DNA of 12,644 nt, from positions 1-12,644 of the forward strand of contig JAJDYK010000013.1 of the NCBI GenBank assembly GCA_022825185.1. The letters are read 5' to 3'. A model generated the notes under the pieces. It was not told the origin of the DNA, made no database searches, and saw only the letters and a program-made list of their open reading frames with translations. The position numbers were made by a program, and so were the translations under genes. Positions within the stretch are counted from its first letter, which is position 1, and the number at the start of each line of letters is the position of its first letter. This stretch comes from Candidatus Latescibacterota bacterium. Its GTDB lineage: Bacteria; Latescibacterota; UBA2968; UBA8231. Shown piece by piece: positions 1-6,826 of the stretch.

Positions 1-275
1 TCGGCATCGCGCAGCACAATCAGCCGACTCTCGGCCATCATGGGATAGGTCTCATAGACCTGAAAAAAATCCAGTACCTCCAAGCGTTCAGCCCTCAGTA
101 CGTCGAGATTAAAATCCCGCGTCTGAGCTGGCACCAAAGCTTCGATCATAGACGCGACCAAAGCTTCGCGCTCGTATTCTTCGTCCCCGTGCAGTAAATA
201 AAAAGGCCGAATATCCCCCTTGGCGATTTCGGCCAGCAGTGCAGCGGGACTTGGCCCTTTGGCTCTCTTAGCCAC
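1..275 (-). CDS. holA: DNA polymerase III subunit delta, N-terminal part (runs off the left edge)
   Basis: Delta is the clamp-loader subunit that binds and opens the beta sliding clamp. I read 91 codons on the minus strand from a GTG at 275. The start is AKRAKGPSPAALLAEIAKG, then the delta-family opening strand (RPFYLLHGDEEYERE, about residues 22-36) and the later FNLDVL and MMAESRLIVLRDA segments, where family members have a phrase of the type FF(A/S)ERRLVVVRDAE. The C-terminal AAA lid and collar domains are outside the window. The GTG overlaps the stop of the upstream 64-aa membrane protein gene by 8 nt, which suggests translational coupling. A GAGG lies about 15 nt upstream, rather far for a ribosome binding site. 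The first in-frame ATG is within the conserved domain, so GTG is preferred. Family assignment is by recognised sequence pattern and is fairly secure. Confidence 0.87.
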   Translation of the reverse strand, partial: MAKRAKGPSPAALLAEIAKGDIRPFYLLHGDEEYEREALVASMIEALVPAQTRDFNLDVLRAERLEVLDFFQVYETYPMMAESRLIVLRDA

Positions 276-462
276 GATCTTTGCGTTCGACCTCTTCTTC
301 GTCCAATATGCTGTATTCGGCCTCGGCGACCCGGCTCGGATCAATGCTGCTGCGTTGGTTGGACGCGCCGCGGCGAGAACTGCCCCTTAGCTGCCGGTAC
401 ACAGCGTAACACAGCAACACGATCACCGTCGCCAGTAGCAATTTGAACAACATGAACATCAT
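268..462 (-). CDS. Small single-pass membrane protein, unknown function
   Basis: This 64-aa protein begins MMFMLF and has one clear hydrophobic segment (about residues 3-20), then a basic stretch rich in R and S (23-37), then an acidic tail (EAEYSILDEEEVERK, about 47-61). By the positive-inside rule the tail should be cytoplasmic. The start is supported by a purine-rich GGAAGGGG about 10 nt upstream. I do not recognise a family. Its stop overlaps the holA GTG by 8 nt, so both are probably made from one transcript. This transcript begins after the terminator at 502-530, since that terminator separates it from the lipoprotein gene upstream. No convincing -35/-10 pair is visible in the short gap. 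The charged-tail layout resembles many small bacterial membrane proteins and is not diagnostic. Confidence 0.7.
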   Translation of the reverse strand: MMFMLFKLLLATVIVLLCYAVYRQLRGSSRRGASNQRSSIDPSRVAEAEYSILDEEEVERKDRG

Positions 463-501
463 GGTTTGTTCACCCCTTCCTGCTGCGCGAGAATTGAACG
501 C

Positions 502-530
502 AAAAAGCTCCCCCTGTTACCGGGGGAGCT
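502..530 (-). terminator. Rho-independent terminator after the lipoprotein gene
   Basis: A perfect 9-bp inverted repeat (506-514 with 522-530, AGCTCCCCC/GGGGGAGCT) encloses a 7-nt loop. Read on the minus strand, the GC-rich stem is followed directly by five T residues (506-502). It lies about 30 nt past the stop of the lipoprotein gene and should end the transcript carrying the isomerase, phosphatase, YihY and lipoprotein genes. There is no T-run on the plus-strand side, so it works one way only. Confidence 0.88.
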
Positions 531-558
531 CTATGCAGTGCGTGGGCGGCGGACTCAA

Positions 559-1014
559 CTATTGCTTAGTTTCCCACTTGAGCGGGAACGGTTCGGTCTT
601 GTCGGCCCTCTGCCACAGAAGCTCTAGGTTGCCATATATCTTGGTGAATTCTTCTTCGACGACCGAAATGCTCTTTTGGGCATTGGGCACAAAGGTCGGG
701 AAGTCTGGCTCGACCAGCTTGCGCATCGCCGCCTTCAAGGCCCGTTTCATGGCGTTGTGCAAGGCCCGAAGGCGCTTGTCTTCGAGTTCGACCTTCTCCA
801 ACTCGTCGAGCAAGGTCTGCATGACCTGCTCGACATCGTGGGCCTGAGAAGTCATGCCCTCGGTCGTTAAGTAGCGCTGATAGCGCATTAGCTGTTGGCT
901 ATGGCTTTCCAAGCCCTGCAAGGTCTGGATATAAGGAGTTAACTCATCTTTTTTGCCCTCACAGGCCAAAAGCCCGCTGACGACGAGTGCGATTAGGATT
1001 GAATTTTTGTACAT
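559..1014 (-). CDS. Putative lipoprotein, unknown function
   Basis: This is a 151-aa exported lipoprotein. From the chosen start the N-terminus has a lysine, a hydrophobic core and a lipobox (GLLAC, Cys18), typical of signal peptidase II substrates. The residue after Cys is Glu, not Asp, which in Gram-negative rules favours the outer membrane. The mature part is helical and strongly charged, with heptad-like stretches around residues 55-100 (VEQVMQTLLDELEKVELED). I do not recognise a family. A longer reading starts four codons upstream at 1026. I chose 1014 because a perfect GGAGG sits 5 nt before it and lies inside the extra codons of the longer form. The gene follows the YihY gene by 45 nt and is closed by the terminator at 502-530. 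A possible -10 (TATAGT, 1044-1049) lies in the gap without a good -35, so it may have its own weak promoter. Confidence 0.8.
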   Translation of the reverse strand: MYKNSILIALVVSGLLACEGKKDELTPYIQTLQGLESHSQQLMRYQRYLTTEGMTSQAHDVEQVMQTLLDELEKVELEDKRLRALHNAMKRALKAAMRKLVEPDFPTFVPNAQKSISVVEEEFTKIYGNLELLWQRADKTEPFPLKWETKQ

Positions 1015-1059
1015 TGGTTCCTCCATTTCCCAAAGACATTACCACTATAAAATCTCAAC

Positions 1060-1929
1060 CTAATAATCTGTCGGGTGCGCGTCAAATGAATGGCGGCGGC
1101 GATAGAGCACAGCGTTTAATTCGCCACCCAACAATAATGAAAAAGCCAGCAAGTACGCAGACAGTAAGAGGATGATGGCAGTCCCGAGCACGCCATAGAT
1201 GATATTGTAATAGCTGAACCGCTCGATGTAATCCAAGGCAATGGCAATGACCCCAGCCAGCCCAGAAGACATCACACTCCCCGGCAACACATCTAACCAG
1301 CGCAGGCGCACGGCGGGCATGATGTAGTAAATACAGGCAGTCGTGGCGACCATGCCGATCACGACCACTGCGCGCCTCAACAAAGCCACCAACGGAGAAA
1401 AGTGTGAGGAAGTCCAATAATCCCGCAGCCAACTCTCGATGTGTTCGCCGAATATAATGAGGTTAAAGAAAAAAACGAAAGAAATTCCTAAGACGACGAT
1501 TGAGGCGAGCGAAAGAATGCGCCGCTTGTAAAAGGACCGATGCTCTTGCACGCCGTAGGCTCGGTTGAGCGCCATCATCGTAGTGGACATGCTAGCCGAC
1601 GCCGGCCAGATGACGCCCAAGAACCCGATGACGAACAAACTTTGCGACGAGAGAAAGCTGATATTGTCTTCTATGGCCTCGAGCAGCGGGACTGGGATGA
1701 CAATGCCCAAAATTTCGAGCACTGTGATGAAATCCTCGGACGATATGCCCAAGAATCCCAATAGGGCCGTCAGAACGAGAATACCTGGGAAAATGGCAAA
1801 AATAAAGTCAAAGGCCATGGCCGGAGCCGCAGTCGTGCAATCGTGGCGGTACGTCGCCACCACGGCATCGCGGCCAACAACTAAGCAGAAGGCGATCCGG
1901 TTTCTAAGAGCCTCTCTCACTGTGGCCAC
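1060..1929 (-). CDS. YihY/BrkB (UPF0761) family inner-membrane protein
   Basis: This 289-aa polytopic protein belongs to the YihY/BrkB family, once wrongly named RNase BN. Its biochemical function is not established. The family's N-terminal hallmark is present: TTAAPAMAFDFIFAIFPG followed by a hydrophobic stretch (about residues 32-62). I see about six membrane segments: residues 38-60, 92-115, 135-160, 185-205, 215-235 and 245-270. The last is the well-conserved YNIIYGVLGTAIILLL region, followed by LLGGELNAVLYRRR. The start is a GTG at 1929, with AGGG 7 nt upstream; a second in-frame GTG at 1920 is also possible. The gene begins 26 nt inside the end of the upstream phosphatase gene, so coupled translation is likely. 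The length is normal for the family. A sugar- or lipid-related export role is conceivable from the neighbours, but nothing in the sequence shows it. Confidence 0.88.
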   Translation of the reverse strand: MATVREALRNRIAFCLVVGRDAVVATYRHDCTTAAPAMAFDFIFAIFPGILVLTALLGFLGISSEDFITVLEILGIVIPVPLLEAIEDNISFLSSQSLFVIGFLGVIWPASASMSTTMMALNRAYGVQEHRSFYKRRILSLASIVVLGISFVFFFNLIIFGEHIESWLRDYWTSSHFSPLVALLRRAVVVIGMVATTACIYYIMPAVRLRWLDVLPGSVMSSGLAGVIAIALDYIERFSYYNIIYGVLGTAIILLLSAYLLAFSLLLGGELNAVLYRRRHSFDAHPTDY

Positions 1930-2692
1930 CCAGATGCCCTATGATGGACTCGAAGAGATATCCATTGGAAGAGAAGGCGTCTTTGCCGTATATCGTCGGC
2001 ACCCCCTGCCAATCGGTAAAGGTGCCTCCAGCTTCCTGCAGAATCGGCAGCAGTGGCCCGCAGTCCCACGGATTCATAATGGGGTCAAAGCTGGCCTCGG
2101 CCCGGCCAGTGGCCACGAGTATATGGCCGTAACAATCGCCCCATCCCCGGCGCAGCCGAGTGCTGGCGACCAGCTTCTGCCACTCCTGTTCACGGCCCTG
2201 TTCGGCAAAGCTCGGCCACGACGTATAGCAGATACAGGCCTGGCTTAACTCGGCTACCGAGGACACCGCAGCCCGCCGACCGTTCCACCAACAACCCTCG
2301 CCTTTAGCGGCCCACACCATCTCGTCGAGGGCCGGCATATAGCAACAGCCCACGTCAACCCCATCGGGCCCTTCCCGCGCGATAAGTACTCCGTAGAGCG
2401 GCACCCCTTGGACAAAGGATTTCGTCCCGTCGATAGGGTCGATAATCCAGCGCGTACCGGAGCTTCCCTCGACCCGGCCAAATTCCTCGCCGACAATCTC
2501 ATCGTCGGGATAGGCTTTGGCCAACAAGTCTCGTATCTTGGCCTCGGCTTCGCGGTCAGCGACGGTCACCGGCGATAGGTCTTCCTTCCACTCGGCGTGG
2601 ATGCCCGACTGGAAGTAGCGCAAAGTGATCTTACCGGCTTGCCAAGCCGCATCTACTGCAAAATCCAAGCAACTCCGCAGCGACGCGCTCAA
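1904..2692 (-). CDS. hisN: Inositol-monophosphatase-family phosphatase, probably HisN-type histidinol-phosphatase
   Basis: This 262-aa, Mg-dependent, Li-sensitive-type phosphatase carries all the fold's metal motifs: GEE (68-70), DPIDGT (85-90) with the two metal Asp residues, and PWD (208-210) followed by CGPLLPILQEAGG. The phrase IIDPIDGTKSFVQGVPLYGVLIA region resembles the HisN subgroup (histidinol phosphate to histidinol, last phosphatase of histidine synthesis) more than true inositol or FBP phosphatases. Substrate in this family cannot be settled by motif. No other his genes are nearby, and the neighbour is a sugar isomerase, so a sugar phosphate is a real alternative. The start is a TTG at 2692 that shares TTGA with the stop of the isomerase gene, a 4-nt overlap implying coupling. 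The next gene (YihY) begins before this one ends. Confidence 0.86.
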   Translation of the reverse strand: MSASLRSCLDFAVDAAWQAGKITLRYFQSGIHAEWKEDLSPVTVADREAEAKIRDLLAKAYPDDEIVGEEFGRVEGSSGTRWIIDPIDGTKSFVQGVPLYGVLIAREGPDGVDVGCCYMPALDEMVWAAKGEGCWWNGRRAAVSSVAELSQACICYTSWPSFAEQGREQEWQKLVASTRLRRGWGDCYGHILVATGRAEASFDPIMNPWDCGPLLPILQEAGGTFTDWQGVPTIYGKDAFSSNGYLFESIIGHLGGHSERGS

Positions 2693-3522
2693 CCCAAAAT
2701 CTCTCGGCGGAGGTCGGTGAGTAGCTGCAGGGCCGCGCGGATATCCCCGACTTGGTCCGGGGCGTATTCGCGCTCAATGGTCAGCGGCCCCTCATACCCT
2801 AAATCGCGCAACTTCAAAAGGAATGCCCGGATGTTGACGTCGCCTTGGCCAAGCGGTGCGTCTTCATACCACGGCTGGCCCGGGCGGCGCTCAATCGCGG
2901 CGTCTTTGCAGTGTACGCTGCGGACAAAGCGCCCCACCTGATCCAATGCCTCTAGCGGTGGGCCGGCTTGGTAAAGAATCATATTGGCCGGATCGAAATT
3001 GACCGCGAGGTTCTGGCGATCGACAGCTTCGATAAAGGTGAGAAGTTCAGCGGCGGTCTCCTGACCGGTTTCTAGGTGAAAATACTGGCTGTGCCTCCGG
3101 CAGTGATCGCACACAGTGCGCGCGACTTCAACGACCGCGGCAAAATCCGGATCCGACGCCTCCGGCACAAAGCCCAAGTGCATACCAACGGCATCTACAC
3201 CTAGCGCAGCAGCAAAGTCCGCGATAGCCAGAGTCTCTTCGAGCCGGCTCTCTCGGCGTGCTAAAGGCACGAGCCCGACCGTTTGCTGGGCAATTTCCGG
3301 CGTGGTGTAATCGTCGTCGGGAAAACCGGCGAAAACTACGCTGATTTCAATTCCGGCCGCGGCGAATTGGGACTTGATTTCCGCGGTTTTCTCTGCAGTG
3401 CGAAAATCGCGGCCCGGAGCGTGCAGATGCACGGTGGCAACCCCTAGCTCCTTCACCGAATCCAATCCGGCCCCTAAGCCCTCGTCAATCGAGGTAAATA
3501 TGCCTGTTGCCCATTTGTCCAT
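2689..3522 (-). CDS. Sugar phosphate isomerase/epimerase (xylose-isomerase-like TIM barrel)
   Basis: This 277-aa cytoplasmic protein has the AP-endonuclease-2/xylose-isomerase-like TIM barrel. Metal-binding positions of the family are visible: Glu151 in LETG, Asp177 in NFDPANM, His204 in VHCKD, and Glu250 in LTIERE. The closing PLGQGDVN motif (223-230) is also typical. Members interconvert sugars, polyols or inositol derivatives, and the substrate cannot be read from the sequence. An ATG start is supported by GGAG about 10 nt upstream. It is the first gene after the terminator at 3552-3586 and shares a 4-nt TTGA overlap with the downstream phosphatase gene, so the two probably act on related compounds. 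No clear promoter is visible in the 30-nt gap; it may lie upstream inside the 51-aa ORF, or transcription may read through. Confidence 0.88.
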   Translation of the reverse strand: MDKWATGIFTSIDEGLGAGLDSVKELGVATVHLHAPGRDFRTAEKTAEIKSQFAAAGIEISVVFAGFPDDDYTTPEIAQQTVGLVPLARRESRLEETLAIADFAAALGVDAVGMHLGFVPEASDPDFAAVVEVARTVCDHCRRHSQYFHLETGQETAAELLTFIEAVDRQNLAVNFDPANMILYQAGPPLEALDQVGRFVRSVHCKDAAIERRPGQPWYEDAPLGQGDVNIRAFLLKLRDLGYEGPLTIEREYAPDQVGDIRAALQLLTDLRREILG

Positions 3523-3551
3523 TTTGATTTTCTCCGTTTGGTTGCAGACAA

Positions 3552-3586
3552 ATTAAAAGAGGGGACAGCCAAGCCATCCCCTCTTT
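3552..3586 (-). terminator. Rho-independent terminator after the sigma-factor unit
   Basis: A 10-bp inverted repeat (3556-3565 with 3577-3586, core GAGGGGA/TCCCCTC) has an 11-nt loop. On the minus strand the stem is followed by TTTTAATTT. It lies 19 nt past the stop of the 51-aa ORF and 34 nt before the isomerase start, so it should separate these two units. The stem's ends are A/T pairs, so some of the T tract is within the stem, as is common. Confidence 0.8.
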
Positions 3587-3604
3587 GGTAAATCTACGCG
3601 TCGC

Positions 3605-3760
3605 TTATCTCCTCGCGCTCCCTTCCTTTTCGTTGCGCCGCGTTCCTTCGGTCTGGGCAGCGTCCAAAACGGCCCGCACCCGCTGGCGAAAATTTTTGAT
3701 CTGATCGTCTACTTCATCTATGGAATTCAGCAGATCCTCCTCAACTGCATCTTCTGGCAT
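3605..3760 (-). CDS. Small acidic-to-basic protein (51 aa), unknown function
   Basis: This short ORF reads MPEDAVEEDLLNSIDEVDD, then a helical mixed stretch (QIKNFRQRVRAVLDAAQ, about 20-36), then a basic tail (TRRNEKEGSARR). The evidence that it is translated is a clean AGGAG 6 nt before the ATG, its position 51 nt behind the sigma factor gene on the same strand, and a terminator just after its stop. The N-terminal half is strongly acidic, and the central part could form an amphipathic or coiled-coil helix. There are no cysteines or membrane segment. I know of no family for it. Position suggests co-transcription with the sigma factor; a role as a partner or regulator of it would be guesswork. 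Confidence 0.6.
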   Translation of the reverse strand: MPEDAVEEDLLNSIDEVDDQIKNFRQRVRAVLDAAQTEGTRRNEKEGSARR

Positions 3761-3811
3761 GGCATACTCCTGCGACTATTGGGGAGCAGGGGAGCCTTGT
3801 GGGGGGCATCT

Positions 3812-4672
3812 TCAAGCGCGGCTGTAGGAGCGCAGATGATCGCAGCGACTGGGGTGGCGCAAGCGGTGTAGTGCTTTCTCCTTGATTTGCCGGACTCGCT
3901 CGCGCGTAAGCCCAAAGCGCATACCAATCTGGTCTAAGGTCATAGGCTCTTCCCCATTCAACCCAAAGTAGAGGCGGAGAATCTCGGCCTCGCGTCCGAT
4001 GAGTCTATTCAGAGCTGTGTCAATCTGACCGCGCAGACAGCCACGCATCACTTGGTTTTCAGGGGACTCTTGCCGCTCGTCTGGCAACACGTCTAGCAGG
4101 CTGTGATCTTCTTCGCCGAGAAAGGCCGCGTCGAGCGACCGCATCGAGCGACTGCACATCAAGGTCTCCTTGACCTCTTCAACCGAAACATCGAGCTGCT
4201 CTGCGATAGCTTCTGGGTGGGGATCGTCGGTGCGCTCTTGTTGCAAGGCGCGAGACGCTTTGGATATCTTGTAGAGCAAGCCGATCTTGTTCAGCGGCAG
4301 GCGGACCGTACGCGACTGCTCGGCCAGCGTCTGTAGGATGGCTTGGCGGATCCACCAAACGGCATAGGAGATGAACTTGAACCCCTTGTCTTCGTCAAAG
4401 CGCTCGGCAGCGGTGATCAATCCCATGTTCCCAGCACTGACCAAATCTGCGAGGGGAACGCCGCGATTTTGGTATTCCTTTGCCACGCTGACTACAAAGC
4501 GCAAATTCGCTTCGACTAAGCGATTGCGTGCGTCCTCATCCCCTTGCTTGATTTTCCGCGCTAGATTGACCTCATCGGCCGGGGAGAGTGGCTTGGAATG
4601 GGCAATTTCAGCCAGATAACTCCCGAGGCAATCTTCCATGTCCCAAAATGGAGCTTTAGTCATACCCGCCAT
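3812..4672 (-). CDS. rpoD: RNA polymerase sigma factor, RpoD/SigA family (short, Bacteroidetes-like form)
   Basis: This sigma-70 protein of 286 aa recruits RNA polymerase core to -35/-10 promoters. Domains in order: region 1.2 (about 14-50), region 2 (51-118, with NLRFVVSVAKEYQNRG, GNMGLITAAERFD and FKFISYAVWWIRQAI), region 3 (119-205, RTVRLPLNKIG), and region 4 (215-275, with the helix-turn-helix TLDQIGMRFGLTRERVRQIKEKA). There is no region 1.1 and no large non-conserved insert, so it is about half the length of proteobacterial RpoD. The wording of regions 2.3-3.0 and the tail after RLRH match the short primary sigma of Bacteroidetes/Chlorobi. It may be the primary sigma or a close paralogue. 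The ATG at 4672 has GAGG 8 nt upstream; a second ATG lies three codons in. It has its own promoter and probably carries the 51-aa ORF on the same transcript. Confidence 0.93.
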   Translation of the reverse strand: MAGMTKAPFWDMEDCLGSYLAEIAHSKPLSPADEVNLARKIKQGDEDARNRLVEANLRFVVSVAKEYQNRGVPLADLVSAGNMGLITAAERFDEDKGFKFISYAVWWIRQAILQTLAEQSRTVRLPLNKIGLLYKISKASRALQQERTDDPHPEAIAEQLDVSVEEVKETLMCSRSMRSLDAAFLGEEDHSLLDVLPDERQESPENQVMRGCLRGQIDTALNRLIGREAEILRLYFGLNGEEPMTLDQIGMRFGLTRERVRQIKEKALHRLRHPSRCDHLRSYSRA

Positions 4673-4744
4673 GGAACCATCCTCTTCGTTTAGAGTGGGG
4701 AGGAAAAGGAAAGCTACACATGCTTCAAACTAAAGATTGTTTAT

Positions 4745-4773
4745 AACTTAGCCGGGGGCACAAAACCTGTCAA
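4745..4773 (-). promoter_or_regulatory. Sigma-70-type promoter for the sigma-factor gene
   Basis: On the minus strand a perfect -35 (TTGACA, 4768-4773) is followed by a 17-nt spacer and TAAGTT (4745-4750) as the -10. Only the key T1, A2 and T6 positions of the -10 match. It sits about 70 nt before the sigma factor ATG, in the only AT-rich gap of this area. The transcription start should fall near 4738. Confidence 0.7.
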
Positions 4774-4791
4774 GCAATTTCTCCCAAACCT

Positions 4792-5505
4792 CTAAGCCCC
4801 CGTAAGTGCGCTTAAAACAGACTGTTGCACAGCTAGTAGGCGCTTTATGCCCACCGTCGCCAAGTCGAGCAACTCAATGGCCTGCACACGGGTAAAGGGA
4901 CGCCCCTCGGCCGTGCCTTGGACTTCGACGATCCCTCCCGAGCCGGTCATAACGACGTTCATATCGGTTTCGGCACGGCTATCTTCCTCATAGCATAGAT
5001 CCAATAAGGAATGGGGTCCCACTACTCCGACGCTAACGGCGGCGACCTGATCTACGAGTACAGCGCCTTGCCGCGTCTGTAACGCCTCAACCAAAGCCAC
5101 ATAAGCCCCTGTTATTGAGGCTGTGCGCGTGCCGCCATCCGCCTGTATGACATCGCAATCGACATACAGCGTCCGTTCGCCTATTTGCTCCAAATCCACT
5201 ACCGCTCGCAGCGACCGACCGATTAGGCGCTGAATTTCGCGCGCCCGACTATTGGGCTCACGGGCTACTCGGCGTGTAGAGGATCCAGGGAGCATGCTGT
5301 ATTCCGCAGTCAGCCAGCCCTTGCCAGTCCCCATCAGAAAGGGCGGCACCCCATCGACGGACGACACTGTGCAGAGCACCTTTGTATCGCCCATTTCGAT
5401 CAGAGCCGATCCAGCCGCCGTTTTCAGGTACCTCGGGGAAATCTGCACCGGCCGCAACTGATCGGGCTGGCGTCCATCGCTCCGCTTCCAGCTCATCTCA
5501 CTCAT
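4792..5505 (-). CDS. rph: Ribonuclease PH
   Basis: RNase PH is a phosphate-dependent 3'-to-5' exoribonuclease that trims tRNA 3' ends and works as a hexamer. The 237-aa reading has the family's order of motifs: [14 protein letters not shown] at the N-terminus, [12 protein letters not shown] (36-47), [13 protein letters not shown] (63-75), [12 protein letters not shown] (89-100), the phosphate-binding [11 protein letters not shown] (124-134), and ETDMNVVMT with the catalytic Asp, then [10 protein letters not shown]. The length matches the E. coli enzyme. Three ATG starts are possible: 5532, 5505 and 5496. I prefer 5505, which overlaps the upstream stop by 8 nt; 5496 is nearly as good, and 5532 gives an unneeded extension. 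None has a strong ribosome binding site, so translation is probably coupled to the upstream ATPase gene. It ends 19 nt before the sigma factor promoter's -35, with no terminator visible. Confidence 0.94.
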   Translation of the reverse strand: MSEMSWKRSDGRQPDQLRPVQISPRYLKTAAGSALIEMGDTKVLCTVSSVDGVPPFLMGTGKGWLTAEYSMLPGSSTRRVAREPNSRAREIQRLIGRSLRAVVDLEQIGERTLYVDCDVIQADGGTRTASITGAYVALVEALQTRQGAVLVDQVAAVSVGVVGPHSLLDLCYEEDSRAETDMNVVMTGSGGIVEVQGTAEGRPFTRVQAIELLDLATVGIKRLLAVQQSVLSALTGA

Positions 5506-6325
5506 TGAGATGCATCCGATAATCAGGGCCATCCATGGGGATCGGTTGGCACATCTCTACTAGGCGCGAATAGATGCGCCCCTTGGCTAGGTCCTTGAGT
5601 TCGTCGAGGGGCTGATTGGTAGTAACAACCGTGAATCGCTGATCGCCGTAGCGGGCATCTACGAGATCGTAGAGCATTTCTATTTCCCACTCGGTCCCCC
5701 GCTGGATGCCGAAGTCGTCTAGGACGAGATAGGGCATATTGCACAACTCTTCGAGCATTGACCAAGTGTGGCCATAGCGCTCGCTATCGGCTGAATAGGT
5801 ATCGCGCAATTTCTGAAAGTACGTGCGCGACAGACTGAGGAAGCGGCCCGGTTTGGTCCAGCGAAGCATGAGTTCATTGAGTGTAATACAACCCATCAAG
5901 GTCTTGCCCGTGCCGGGATTGCCGTGGAGGAGATAGCCGCGTTTAGGCTCTGCTGATGCATCGATCAAGTCCTGGTGAATGCGAAGATAAACCGTAGTCG
6001 CTAGGTCGATGGGAGTCCCGTCTGGTGCCGCCATGCGGAAGTCGTCGACGAACTTCCATTTGTACCGTTCGGGGATATCGGCTTGGCGAAACAAGCGGTT
6101 GGTTTCCGTCATTTTGCGGCGATAGGGACGGCAAGGACACCACTGGTGGCGCGAATCGTCGTCCCAGTACTGGTAGGGTGCCCTTCCCCCACAGCGGCAC
6201 TCGACACACTCGCAAAGCCTCAGCGTACCATAGCGGCCCACCTTGACTATCGGGTCATAGTACAGGCCTCCACCACTGCACTTAGAACAGCGCGTCGCGG
6301 CTTGGTTGGACACTGGCAAACTCAC
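5498..6325 (-). CDS. DnaC/IstB-like AAA+ ATPase with a cysteine-rich N-terminus
   Basis: This 275-aa protein has a C-terminal AAA+ domain of the DnaC/IstB helicase-loader type: Walker A GNPGTGKT (135-142), Walker B YLVLDDFG (Asp203, Asp204), sensor 1 VVTTNQP (Asn237) and a likely arginine finger in [11 protein letters not shown] (250-258). The first 70 residues hold eight cysteines (13, 16, 38, 40, 43, 45, 63, 65), spaced to bind zinc; CSKCSGGG is one full CxxCxGxG unit as in DnaJ. By family, it may load the replicative helicase DnaB, but IstB-like transposition helpers share this fold. No transposase or insertion-sequence end is nearby, which argues against IstB. The start is GTG at 6325, overlapping the smpB stop as GTGA, and the stop overlaps the preferred rph start. 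Its place between smpB and rph ties it to housekeeping expression. Confidence 0.87.
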   Translation of the reverse strand: MSLPVSNQAATRCSKCSGGGLYYDPIVKVGRYGTLRLCECVECRCGGRAPYQYWDDDSRHQWCPCRPYRRKMTETNRLFRQADIPERYKWKFVDDFRMAAPDGTPIDLATTVYLRIHQDLIDASAEPKRGYLLHGNPGTGKTLMGCITLNELMLRWTKPGRFLSLSRTYFQKLRDTYSADSERYGHTWSMLEELCNMPYLVLDDFGIQRGTEWEIEMLYDLVDARYGDQRFTVVTTNQPLDELKDLAKGRIYSRLVEMCQPIPMDGPDYRMHLNE

Positions 6326-6801
6326 TGGTGGCGCTCCTTGAGGGCTCGGGCGACATCGCGGTCGGCTTGGCGTTGAGCCAAAGCCTGACGCTTGTCGAAC
6401 TGCTTCTTGCCGCGGACCAGCGCCAATTCCACCTTAGCTCTGCCGCACTTGAAGTAGATCTTCAGCGGCACCAAGGTAAGGCCCTGTTGTTGTGTCCTCC
6501 CCGTCAGCCGGCGGATTTCACTGCGGTGCAAGAGCAATTTGCGCACGCGCTCTGGGTCGTGGTTGAAACTGTTGCCGCGCTCGTATTGGGCGATGTGGAC
6601 ATTGTGCAGGAAAACTTCGCCTTTTTCAACTATAGCGAAGCTGTCCTTGAGGTTGGCGCGCCCAGCGCGCAGCGACTTGACCTCTGTACCGCGCAAGACA
6701 ATGCCAGTCTCGTAGCGGCCCATCACCTCGTAGTCGTGCCGGGCTTTGCGATTTTGCACGACGATTAGTTCGCGCTTGGCACCGCTCTCCGTTTTGGCCA
6801 T
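6322..6801 (-). CDS. smpB: SsrA-binding protein SmpB
   Basis: SmpB binds tmRNA and brings it to stalled ribosomes for trans-translation. The 159-aa protein shows the family pattern throughout: NRKARHDYEVMGRYETGIVL (17-36), the invariant GTEVKSLRAGRANLKDSF (38-55), HNVHIAQYERGN (66-77), HDPERVRKLLLH (81-92), and LTLVPLKIYF (108-117). A basic C-terminal tail (GKKQFDKRQALAQRQADRDV onward) is the part that enters the decoding centre. The ATG at 6801 has AAGG a few nt upstream. It is the first gene of a coupled block with the DnaC-like ATPase (4-nt GTGA overlap) and rph. The short region upstream is shared with the divergent tRNA-Leu promoter; no convincing smpB promoter could be fixed there. No ssrA gene is seen in this window. 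Confidence 0.96.
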   Translation of the reverse strand: MAKTESGAKRELIVVQNRKARHDYEVMGRYETGIVLRGTEVKSLRAGRANLKDSFAIVEKGEVFLHNVHIAQYERGNSFNHDPERVRKLLLHRSEIRRLTGRTQQQGLTLVPLKIYFKCGRAKVELALVRGKKQFDKRQALAQRQADRDVARALKERHQ

Positions 6802-6826
6802 AACCGCCTTATTTCACCAAAGGAAC

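Noticed and set aside
1565..2248. Plus-strand ORF of 227 aa
   Set aside because: It is antisense to both the YihY and phosphatase genes, which have strong family motifs; the translation matches nothing recognisable.
3727..3927. Minus-strand 66-aa ORF across the end of the sigma factor gene
   Set aside because: It overlaps sigma region 4 out of frame and the 51-aa ORF, which has the better ribosome binding site.
5498..6325. The ATPase as an IstB insertion-sequence helper
   Set aside because: No transposase, terminal inverted repeats or target duplication are visible, and the gene is coupled to smpB and rph.
6328..6768. Plus-strand ORF of 146 aa opposite smpB
   Set aside because: It is a shadow of smpB, whose conserved motifs cover the whole stretch.
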